From Fragilariopsis cylindrus CCMP1102 (lineage: Eukaryota > Bacillariophyta > Bacillariophyceae > Bacillariales > Bacillariaceae), in the NCBI GenBank assembly GCA_900095095.1, contig FMBT01000342.1:186001-250000 (forward strand): 64,000 bases of DNA, read 5' to 3'. The notes beneath the pieces were generated by a model. It was not told the DNA's origin. It searched no databases and saw only the letters and a list, made by a program, of their open reading frames with translations. A program made the position numbers and the translations under genes. Below, in pieces: positions 1 to 9,317 of the stretch (positions are counted from its first letter, which is position 1; every line of letters starts with the position of its first letter).

Positions 1-137
1 TCAAAGCCAAAATATAATATAAGCTTTTGTGTTTTGAAATGAATGGTTTAATTAAATGCATATTTATTTATGTTGGAAGGCGGAAGCGAAAATAGATATT
101 TAAAAATGAAATGTAATTGTACAAGTGTTGTAGTTGT

Positions 138-451
138 GCCTTTGCCCGAGGTAGAAAGATGCGATGTATGCTTAGTTTTCGATTGATTTATATGTACATT
201 CGAGCATCATCGCACGTCTTGCATTCTCAAGCCTTGTTATCATATTGATAAAATTCTTAAGTCTTATTTACAGTAATACAAGATGCAGATTTAGGCCTTT
301 GCCCCAGGTAGAAAGGTGCGCTGGATACTCAGTTTTCTATTGGTTTATATGTACATTCGAGCACCATCGCACGTCTTGTATTCTCAAGCATTGTTATCAT
401 ATTGATAAAATTCTTAAGTCTTATTTACAGTAATACAAGATGCAGATTTAG
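138..451. repeat. Tandem duplication, 157-bp period, two copies
   Basis: Copy one (about 138-294) and copy two (about 295-451) are nearly identical and differ by scattered substitutions. A short open frame across copy two is a by-product of the repeat and has no gene-like features. Confidence 0.9.
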
Positions 452-633
452 CAGTACCAACTGATTGACATTGGTGTTGTCGATGGAGAGAGTGGATCGG
501 AAAGTTAGATAGCGTTCATAGATCTGATATTTTTTGCACACACAGCTTTCACCAACTGTCCGTTCTATCCCCGAAGAGTATGATGTATTAGTTATCTATT
601 ATTTGTTTCTTGAGGAATTATGGTCAACCTACA

Positions 634-799
634 GGGAAATCCATCTTGTAATATGTACAGAAAGGAGATGATGGATGAGAAGAAGAAGATTTGGTTTTGG
701 TTTTGCCAGCTATTGATGATAACCGTTCGATGGGAAATCCATCTTGTAATATGTACAGAAAGGGGATGAGAAGAAGAAGATTTGGTTTTGGTTTTGCCA
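634..799. repeat. Imperfect direct repeat, about 70 bp, 98-bp period
   Basis: A segment starting at 634 recurs at 732, including a purine-rich GAAGAAGAAG tract and TTTGGTTTTGGTTTTGCCA. It sits just downstream of the PAP/fibrillin gene's stop codon and may lie partly in its 3' UTR. Confidence 0.85.
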
Positions 800-800
800 A

Positions 801-1867
801 TTATACGTTCGATGCAGAACGCTCTAGGACGCAAATAGTACCCCGATTGCCTTTGGTGATGCGAAAGTCGTGATCTAAATACAGCACATCAAAATACCCT
901 TTGGGAGGTCTCTTTATGTCAAAATGGAAAACATTTTCACAGATACTATCACCATCCGAATTCTCAACGTCGATTGGCATATTGAGTCCAAGAAATAACT
1001 TAAGAAAGTATCGATATATCCAACCAAAATAGGATCGTTCTTTGTCGGCTTTCCCGTAGGCTTTGGCAAAAGTTTTACCCCACAATTTGAGCATCTTCGT
1101 ATCATTGTTAACGGCGAGAGATGGAACGAGAGTACCTCCAGTAAATGTACACATTATACGGTTATTTACACCATCGCTTTCTCGGCAGCTTCCCCTATTG
1201 ATCAATGTGGCCCCTAGGTCACCATCGGGCGTGTGAATAGTAATATCAACGATAATATTATAGCTAAATGATTTTGCTGCGGCATCCGTGCCGTCGTTAT
1301 TATCCTTGCTTTCTGTCATAATGCTTGTTGTATTCGATAGTGGACGTATTGGGTTTCGTATAGATCTCACCGTACAAACAAGATCATTGGGTTGAAAGAT
1401 ATTGAAAGATAATCGACCGAGAGTGTATTGGACAATTTCTTTTTGATTTATATCACAATTGATTGGTTTGACTCTACCGGGGAAGGTTGGGGCAGTTAGA
1501 GTGTAGTATTCACCATGAAACAAATCAAGCCGAGCACAATCTTTAGGATATGGATTCAGCTTGGCTAGTTCATTCACAACTTTATCAACTTCCTTAGCTT
1601 TTGTGCAGCCATTGTATTTACATAGCACAGATCTTAGTTTGAGTTTCAGATTATTACGGGTAGTAGAATTAGAATCGTTGTTCTCGATTTGTTGAACATG
1701 TAGGACTTCCTGCTCGTACTCCTGAGACGGAGACGAAGCAGCTGTATTCACTTCCTCAATATTGCTTGCACTTGCACTTGCGCTTGTAACCCGATTCTTC
1801 TTCTTCGTCTCTTTCGCATTTAAACCAAGAATCGCTTTGGAGAGATTGATCGAGCCAAGCCCATTAC
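801..1867 (-). CDS. PAP/fibrillin family protein, 5' end unresolved
   Basis: The C-terminus has the hallmark of plastid-lipid-associated (PAP/fibrillin) proteins: a YFDVLYLDHDFRITKGNRG segment, matching the family's closing strand with its conserved Asp, Arg and Gly. Earlier, a helix followed by LNPYP and a GEYYTLTAPTFPGR stretch fits the start of the lipocalin-like barrel. Known family members bind lipids in plastoglobules and thylakoids. The frame has no ATG before its upstream stop: it is open to about 1867, where a CAG/TAG-type acceptor could join an upstream exon carrying the start and plastid leader, which I could not place. The first in-frame codon used by a simple ORF search (1751) is GTG and should not be taken as the start. 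The family call is good; the N-terminus is missing. Confidence 0.65.
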
Positions 1868-3107
1868 TATTTCATTTCATTTAATATGATATGATGTATC
1901 GAAAATAAAGATCTTCTTGCTATCGATTATTGGGTGGCTACAGTATTTTTTTCGCCTAAAGTAGATTACTGGTATGTTGATGTTTGATTTGATGTCTTTG
2001 ATGTTGTGTTTTGTCATCTTTTTGATACGTTATTTACCGTGTCCTCCAACGACGTATTCGATTGGCTGAATGTATGGAATTTAGTATCATAATATCAATT
2101 TCCAATGAAAAAGAAGAACAGCTGTGACGCGAGCCTTAACAAAATGCGCGCACAACAAATGGATTTTAAGTACGAAGAATGATGTCATTATGAAGCTTCA
2201 AAATGGAAAAGCTTTTATTATTTGTCCGAGTAGCTAAATACAGTATTTTCACTATCTACTTCTACTTTCTTCAAATAAATAATGGCATGCCACAAAATGT
2301 TGCGGGTCTATTATTTGTTGTGTTTGGTTGCAACACTACCTCCATAAAGATTTTGTCCCATGTGGGCTAGCTGCCTGACAAATGTGCTGACCTCGCCCCT
2401 ATGCCAACTAGAATTTTTTTTGACATGACACCGCCAATGTATGATAATGCATCTTATAAATAGTCATTGATGGTTTGTGATGGTACTTTCCAAGAAGAAT
2501 CCCCTTTCAGCTTCCCTTCAGTAATCTTAGCAACCTCTTCTCAAACACTGTACACACTGCACTTGCTTGGTGGTTTTCAAATCTGAGATCAGATGTGATT
2601 CCTTTCCTACATCACTTATTATAATGTCAAATTTGGACTGAAGTGTTATTAGGCACAACATAAAAGAGGCGGTCTGTTCTGTCACATCACTTTTCTGTAC
2701 TTATTTTTATTCTGGTTCTGTTTGTTTGCTAATCAGATGACACACTTCCTCGTCAAGATCTTCTCAGCTTCGTTGCTTTCTGGAACTTGAGATGGATCAT
2801 ACTAGTACAGGCTCTGAATTGAGTCTTGTGCTTATGATGGTGTTGTGTTTGTTGTCTGGAAATCAACTCATACGTCCGTCCTTCGTTCTGGCATGTCTGA
2901 AAACACTCAATAAACACAAGCAAAACTTGATTTCGATTCATTTCTCCATTCGATTATTCGTGACATAACACAAAACAAACATTAAACACCAACATAAAAC
3001 AACAAACAAACAAACAAAACACGAGGACTTCAGAAATATTAAATTAATGATATTAAGTCAACCTCGCCCGCCAAATAGACGTACAGTAGAAAGAAATAAT
3101 CTTAAAG
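1868..3107. other. Intergenic, possibly the first exon of the PAP/fibrillin gene
   Basis: This AT-rich stretch lies between two divergent genes. It should hold the 5' end of the PAP/fibrillin gene and the promoter of FTO. No further gene is visible. Confidence 0.5.
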
Positions 3108-4742
3108 ATGAAAGGAAGTAAAAGAAAGCGAGAGGGTAATCCAACACGAGAAGAGCAAGAACCATCATCTACTTCCGACCCAACAGTAAATCAATTATAT
3201 TTAACACCTGAAGATGGTGTGTACTTTCAAAAGCATCTTCAAGATCACTACAAGGGATTTGTTCACCTTCCAGTCGATCGTCTAGAACCTCGTGACTTTC
3301 ACGAAGAATTCAAGAACTCATTAGAACGTTTGCGTGATGCAGGATATTACCAATACGATGTTGTGATGGCTGGAGGGAAATATTCTAGTAGGACATTTGT
3401 CAAGCGTACTCTCGTTGGAAATCCTGGAATCACTTACAAGTATTTAGGACTGAGACTATTTGCCCACGCATGGTCGGGACCTGGCTGTACACCGCTAATG
3501 AAATCCATCGGAGATATGAATCAAAGTATGATAAAAATGACTGAGCAATTTCCAGAAAACGAAAGATGCGACTATAATTTGACGTTGATTAATTACATGG
3601 AACCGACAACTCATACAAAGGTTGGATTTAAAGATGAAGCAAATTATGGTATGGGAAAGGTTAGTGTTAGCTGGCATGCCGACTCATCGTTAGTGGATAA
3701 TTCGTCGATTGGAGTATACCATTGTTTGCCAACGCAACGAAACTCCAAATGGGACTGGAAGATCGCTCTAAGACCATTGGCAATAGAAAGTAAAGACAAT
3801 ACAGGTAGCACTAAACGTGACAATAAGTCCACTACACCAAAGCCGGTTGTGGTCAATACTAAGGACGGAGATGCCTATTTTTTGCTAGGGAATTTCAATA
3901 TGAAACATCAACATTGTGTCCTTGCGGGAAGTCAAGCCAATCGTATCAGTAGCACTCACCGAGTGGCAGTCACTATAGAGGATACATACGATTATATCTT
4001 GAAACGCGTCAAGATTGCTAGAAAAAGGTTTCGTCTTCAAATGGAAACAATTCCGCCGTCGTTGCAGTCTCCTGTTGTTGGATTAGATGCAAAGGTTATT
4101 CGTTACTGTCAAAGAATTCTGACGGAGGTAGAAATGGAATGGATCGCTCAATATTGGTTGCAAGGTGATCAGCATGACAAGATGCGCGTATGGTGGCAAA
4201 AACCTATGAAAACTCTCGAGGCATATTGGTGTGCCTTAGAAGTATACACGTACAGACTATTTGAATTCCTGTTATCTAGAATTGCAAGTAATGATACGGT
4301 TCCGATAGATGTCGTCAAAGTATTGATAATTGAATTTAAAACGAGACAGTCTTTCCGAGAACAATGGGACGAACGAAGATCCGATAAAATTTACCAAAGA
4401 CGTGTCAGCGAAGAATTCCGACCAGTAGCAAGACCAATTTTTGAAAACAATGACGAAGTCAAAATAGACGAACGGCGTTTGCCCAAGGATTTGACTTCGG
4501 CTATTCAAGCGCTATCCATATTTCTCGAAAAGGACTCTAAAGGAACAAAGTCGAAGAAAGTGGAGCAGGTAATTGACGACCATCCTCTGCCACCCCCGTC
4601 AAAATCATGTCAATCCAAAATTAGTTCAATTGTCAAGGAAGATATAGATACGGTCACGACCAAAATGAGCAAGCAACAACCAAAAGAAGAACATAGTTCA
4701 AATGCGAAGAAGAGGAAAAAGAAGAAGAGGAATAAAAAATAG
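3108..4742 (+). CDS. FTO: FTO-like 2-oxoglutarate/Fe(II) nucleic-acid demethylase
   Basis: This is a 544-residue homologue of FTO, the AlkB-family dioxygenase that removes N6-methyl groups from RNA. By alignment from memory to human FTO, the iron ligands are H190, D192 (SWHAD) and H269 (HQHC). The 2-oxoglutarate residues are R279, S281 and R285 (RISSTHR), with N157 in DYNLTLINYM. The GNPG-TYKYL segment near residue 104 is also conserved. Residues from about 340 to 450 match the helical C-terminal domain particular to FTO, so this is not a generic AlkB protein. The long basic tail, ending in repeated KKRKKKKR-type runs, looks like a nuclear localisation signal. It is a single exon starting at the first ATG, within an A-rich context. 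FTO is known from vertebrates and some marine algae, so its presence fits a diatom. Substrate is inferred. Confidence 0.93.
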   Translation: MKGSKRKREGNPTREEQEPSSTSDPTVNQLYLTPEDGVYFQKHLQDHYKGFVHLPVDRLEPRDFHEEFKNSLERLRDAGYYQYDVVMAGGKYSSRTFVKRTLVGNPGITYKYLGLRLFAHAWSGPGCTPLMKSIGDMNQSMIKMTEQFPENERCDYNLTLINYMEPTTHTKVGFKDEANYGMGKVSVSWHADSSLVDNSSIGVYHCLPTQRNSKWDWKIALRPLAIESKDNTGSTKRDNKSTTPKPVVVNTKDGDAYFLLGNFNMKHQHCVLAGSQANRISSTHRVAVTIEDTYDYILKRVKIARKRFRLQMETIPPSLQSPVVGLDAKVIRYCQRILTEVEMEWIAQYWLQGDQHDKMRVWWQKPMKTLEAYWCALEVYTYRLFEFLLSRIASNDTVPIDVVKVLIIEFKTRQSFREQWDERRSDKIYQRRVSEEFRPVARPIFENNDEVKIDERRLPKDLTSAIQALSIFLEKDSKGTKSKKVEQVIDDHPLPPPSKSCQSKISSIVKEDIDTVTTKMSKQQPKEEHSSNAKKRKKKKRNKK

Positions 4743-5051
4743 AAAGCGTATATGCTATGTTGATGAATCGGATGCCTAACATTGATTGTTGACCAATTAC
4801 AGTCGTGGAAGGATTTGGTTCGTGTTCTCAGTCCAGCTTTCGCCAGACACCAAAGAAAAGATAAAACAAAAAGGGAATGAATCGAATCGACGATCGTGAG
4901 GCGCATATCATGGTGTTAATAAAGACTAAAGGAATTTTACGTTGCCTCAAAGAGAGTACCATCAGACCATAACATAGCTAATTAATTACTATTAATATCG
5001 TACCCAATATAAGACAGCTTGAAGCACGATAGCTCACATTTTTAGCTCTCT

Positions 5052-5083
<32 letters not shown>

Positions 5084-5888
5084 TGTGTGTGCGTGCGTGT
5101 GTGTGTGTGTGTGTGTTTATAATATTATAATGTATTATGTTGTAGCCTATGCATACGGTACTATTATTATCATCACTTCACCAATAAAATTCTATTTTTT
5201 ATTCTACGTTAGTTGAGCTGAATTATAATGTATTATGTTGTAGCCTATATCATACAGTACTATTATTATTATCACTTCACAATACAATTCTATTTTTTAT
5301 TCTACGTTAGTTGAGCTTAATTGTAATTATTTAATTGTGTTTGAGCTTAATTGTAATTATTTATTTGTGTTTTGATACTCCGAAATGTTCTCTTGCTGTC
5401 GTACGTGATGATTAAGCAGATTTCGATCTTATCGTTTTGTTCCACGATTTGATTGATGTTCTCTTTTCTGCTCAGGATGGTTTGTGATGTGTTTGTGTTG
5501 TGTTTGTGTTCGACCATTCAGCAACATACGGCAGAACAATGCGTAGAGTAATAGGTAGGCGATTAAATCATCTTATTATTTCTATTATTTCTATCTTTAT
5601 CATCACATTGATCATCATCTACACGATAGTAGACAATATACACCCGTTCCGATCGTTTACTTCTCCTCGTCGATCCTGATTTTGCTTGAAACACACACAC
5701 ACAAAATTATTTCCTTTGGAAAAAACGTAAAATCAAAAAAATAGCAGAGAGCAACGCTCTTGTCTTTTTCTTAGTGTAAGCCAAAGCCTTCTTTTTCTTT
5801 GCCGATGGGCAGAGTAAGAGTAGACATCCAAACCACACTAAAACAAGCAATCATTGACCTTATTTGATCTTTATTATAAATTAGCTTT
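4743..5888. other. Intergenic with microsatellite and a 97-bp tandem duplication
   Basis: It holds a TG/AG dinucleotide tract at 5052-5115 and the duplication listed separately. The last 150 bases before 5889 are the leader of the acidic protein gene. I see no gene. Confidence 0.6.
5129..5371. repeat. Tandem duplications of 97 bp and about 31 bp
   Basis: Copies at 5129-5225 and 5226-5320 share the TTATGTTGTAGCCTAT and TTCTACGTTAGTTGAGCT segments. A shorter unit, GAGCTTAATTGTAATTATTT, is then repeated at about 5312 and 5343. Confidence 0.85.
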
Positions 5889-7566
5889 ATGGTGCCCCTT
5901 CTTGATGCTCCATTAATTACATACAACAACAACGCTAATCATGAAATAACAGCAGTCCCAGGACCAATCGCTTCCATGTATAGTTTCCTAACTATGAAAA
6001 AGAATTGCACAGAGGAGCCTTCGCGATTTCGTAAGTACAAATTAAAAACAGTTCTCCACGCTGATGATGGTTCGAACGGTCGAAAAATAAAACGTCTTTT
6101 TTTCTACTCATCTCACACACGTTCTCTTTCGCTCCTCCATCTCTATATCTCACACAGAACACTATGTTGGGCCTAATGGCATGCCAGATACCGTGACCGA
6201 CTCATTTGACGAAAGCGAAAACCAAGGCAAAAGCGAAACCCGAGCAAAGTACAAAAAGCAGTTAGGTTTACGAACCTTCAACACGATGACTGTTGAGAAT
6301 AATAATCATGGCAGTTTAGTAGAAGAGAGAGAAACACAAAATCGTGACAATAATTCAACAACAAGCACACAATCAGCGACATTAAACTTTCACATTCCTT
6401 CTCATAATTCTCATCATAATCATCACAAGAATCTTTGTTCCTACAATACAATTACTCGCCTCAATATTACTATCTGTTCTGATTACGAAGACAAGGTAAA
6501 CTTGAATATTAACAACAACAGCAACAGCAACTGCGATATCAACAACAATAGTAACAGCAGTATGTCTACCTCCAAGATTTACATTAGTGATAATCCTTGG
6601 GAGACTCGTTGGGAAGAAACGCAATCTCCTAACGCCAACGCCAACGAGGATAGACGATTCTCAACAGCATCACCAGAGTTGTTTGAGACCGTCGTCACGA
6701 ATGTGAATGAGAGAAGAATTACAATTCCATCAGACCCTTGGGAATTAGACAAACTCTTCGATGTTGGTAGTAGTACAGTAGTAGCAGCCGACGACGACGA
6801 GACTGGACCAACTACCGTGGAAATATTCGCTCTAAGCGACAAGAAAAACGAAACATCCTTATTCTTTGTCGACTCTGAAACTGACACTTCTGTGGATGGT
6901 TTCTGGATGGAGGATAAGTTGAAATATTTGGCTATCGAATTCGATATCGATGAAGAGAACTCTGCGTGTTCTAGTAAGGATGGTCTCTTTGCTACTCCCC
7001 ACGATGACGATGTAGATGACTACGACGACGAGGAGGAGGAGGATGATGATGATGATGTAGACGACGATGATGATGACGTTGAAGATGATGATTATGATGA
7101 TGATGACAAGAGTCATAGTTACGCTTCGTCTCTTGAAGATACTTTTGAAAACTTCGAGACCATATCTATGTTAACAGAAGAAAGTTTGGGTGAGAAGTCT
7201 ACAACTAGCGAGGAAATGGACGTGGACACTAACGTGCATAGTATGAACTTATATACCATTGTACCATCGGATGACGTCTCTGTAATTACAGAAGATGGCA
7301 GCTTTCTCGTTCTTCAACCTTTTTCTGTTGATGAAGGTGAGGATGTATACTTTGATCAAGAATCACAGGACTCTCACGTCGTTGATATCATGTTTCTTTT
7401 GAATTTGAATCAAAATGATGAGAAGGAAGTCGATGACGACGACGAAGAAGAAGAAGAGAAAGGAAATCAATTACTTCTTGATTTTAGCAATAATGATAAT
7501 GGAATGTTTTTCACCCCTCAGTTCCCTGTTGGAATCTGGAACGTCACTTATGAGGAAGCGTGGTAA
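5889..7566 (+). CDS. Acidic low-complexity protein of unknown function
   Basis: Two exons, 5889-6030 and 6158-7566, are joined across a GTAAGT...CACACAG intron (127 bp). The splice keeps the frame and gives a protein of about 516 residues. The N-terminal 50 residues are not acidic and contain VPGPIASMYSFL. The middle is rich in Asn and Ser, and the second half has long Asp/Glu tracts (near 7009-7105 and 7432-7465). Two copies of an S-D-x-PWE motif stand out (about 6589 and 6730). There is no signal peptide, membrane segment or recognised domain. Acidic tracts of this kind occur in histone-binding and other nuclear proteins, but that is only a possibility. I do not recognise the gene. Confidence 0.7.
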
Positions 7567-8005
7567 AAATAGCTCTTCCGCCCTGGGATAGCTTTCTGAT
7601 CGGAACAAAGTACTACCACGAGTCGATTGGATCGTCACGTGAGGGGAAAATAAAAAGACCAAAGCATTAAGACTCAGACAGAATTTATGTGAAAAAAGAA
7701 AAGTTTCCAAGATAAAATAAAAAGATGAAATAATCGATAATATTCAAAATACGGATCATTCAAATGAATCGAATCCCTGCCCTGCATTCTGATGTGTAGG
7801 CCAACTACAGTACAGTCAAGTCGTTACACGCAACGATAAGCACTCGTGGAATAATACTTGCATAGAGTTTACAATGTACATAATACACTTAAATATTTAA
7901 AAAATATAGACTCAATATATCAATATCAATCAGTTCAAAAATCTATATTTTTTTTATTTTTTACAAAAACTTAAAACAACGATCGCTCTTTGCCCCTTAC
8001 TTCAT
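7567..8005. other. Intergenic between convergent genes
   Basis: AT-rich spacer between two 3' ends. Nothing recognisable. Confidence 0.6.
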
Positions 8006-8733
8006 CTACTTGTATTTTGGGAATCCTCCAACGGCTGAATTCATACTAGATGCCTCACCAGGACCCTACAGTGGCGATGAACGAAGAAGAATACAACAAC
8101 AAAATTGTCAGATTTTTAAGAATTGATGTTTTATTTTTACAGGAACAAATGGGGAAAATTCCATGACTATATAAATGGATAGAATCAAATCAAATCAAAT
8201 CAAATCAAATCAAATACTACACTCACCCATTTGTAACTACTGGAAAATCCTGGTATTGAATTACCTGTAACGTCGTTTGAACGACCATACACAGACGGCA
8301 AGGCCATTAATGTATCACTACATTTATTCTCCATCAGTGGACTAACAGCAGCTGACGCTCCATTTGGACAGAAGATTTTTGAACCCTCATTGTTTTCTGG
8401 GACGAGTTCCGCTAATTGTTTTCGTAGATTTTTAGCATTCGAGATTTGGATCTCTCCCTTACTTTTCCGTTCATCCCAATCTTTCTCACGACGTGCGTAA
8501 TCTGAATATTTCGCTTCGGCCGGTTCGGGGTGGGAGACAAGAGTAGTAGTAGAGACAGTCATTATACCAATTGCCATACCGAAGAACGCATCTCTCCGAC
8601 CGCACGTTGCATCAAGCGAAGTAGACGATGTAGTGACGTGATGATGCTTGGACGATGATGCTTGAGATATGAACGCCGTACATTCAAGACTCAACACACA
8701 AAAAAGTAGGATTGCGAAGGAAACGTGCATCAT
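8006..8733 (-). CDS. Predicted thylakoid-lumen protein with bipartite plastid leader
   Basis: Two exons, 8227-8733 and 8006-8065, are joined across a GTGAGT...CTGTAG intron of 161 bp and encode 188 residues. The N-terminus is a signal peptide with a cleavage site ending C-T-A before Phe (FISQASSS), the diatom plastid-import rule. A Ser/Thr/His-rich transit region follows. A second targeting segment then begins with twin arginines (GRRDAFFG), runs through a hydrophobic stretch and ends at a PAEAK-type lumenal processing site. The mature domain, about 120 residues, starts KYSDYARREKDWDERK and has two Cys residues. The final exon encodes GPGEASSMNSAVGGFPKYK. It is probably a small photosystem-associated lumen protein imported by the Tat route, but I cannot assign it to a named subunit. 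Confidence 0.8.
8183..8215. repeat. AATCA pentanucleotide microsatellite
   Basis: About six to seven copies of the CAAAT unit lie within the intron of the lumen-protein gene, close to its 5' splice site. Confidence 0.9.
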
Positions 8734-9317
8734 TTCTCTTATATATATACTTCTTTACTGTAGGATGAAGTGGGAGAAGAATGAGAGTATTTTATTGTGC
8801 AACAACGTTTTTGTGAAAGAGACCGAGGTATCCTTTCTATAAAAGCAGCAACTGAATGGTGATGCGAAAGAAAATTGAAGGTTTAATCATTTTTTATATT
8901 TCTCATGGACACGTTGGTTGCATGCAATACATGTTTGTTGCACCCACGTCATCGATTCGCAGCTTTTGTATCAATTAGGGTTAGAGTTGATGATAATTCA
9001 TTCCCACGTTTGAAACTTCGTTCTTCAGTTACGAGTATATTCAGTCACATTTCAGAAATGATCATTGCAACAAGTGTAACCTATTGTAATAACTATCACA
9101 CACTATTTCCTATTTACATGCTAGTAACTAGAGCTTAAAGCTAGGGGCTCCATGCGCAGTACTTAGATCAAGAAATTAAAATGTTTGCATATTTAACAAG
9201 TATTTAGGACTACTGAGATGACTTATTTATGTTTAGAGTAGTAGAATTAATAATCCTCCTCCACGGAGAATAAAAGACTTAACAATACATCACGATTTCC
9301 ATTCGCATTTTCATCAG
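8734..9317. other. Intergenic
   Basis: This stretch is the upstream region of the lumen-protein gene and the downstream region of the next one. A 77-codon frame at 8905-9138 has no support as a gene. Confidence 0.5.

Larger units (their letters stand above)
1..800. other. Gene-free flank, 1-800
   Basis: Apart from the two repeats listed at 138-451 and 634-799, I see no convincing coding sequence here. Confidence 0.6.

Noticed and set aside
245-433. 62-codon open frame inside the 157-bp repeat
   Set aside because: It exists only because the second repeat copy happens to be open, and it has no coding character.
691-873. Short plus-strand frame over the 98-bp repeat
   Set aside because: It overlaps the PAP/fibrillin gene antisense and reads simple purine-rich sequence.
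8905-9138. 77-codon plus-strand frame
   Set aside because: No domain, no leader, no conserved feature; length is within chance for this base composition.
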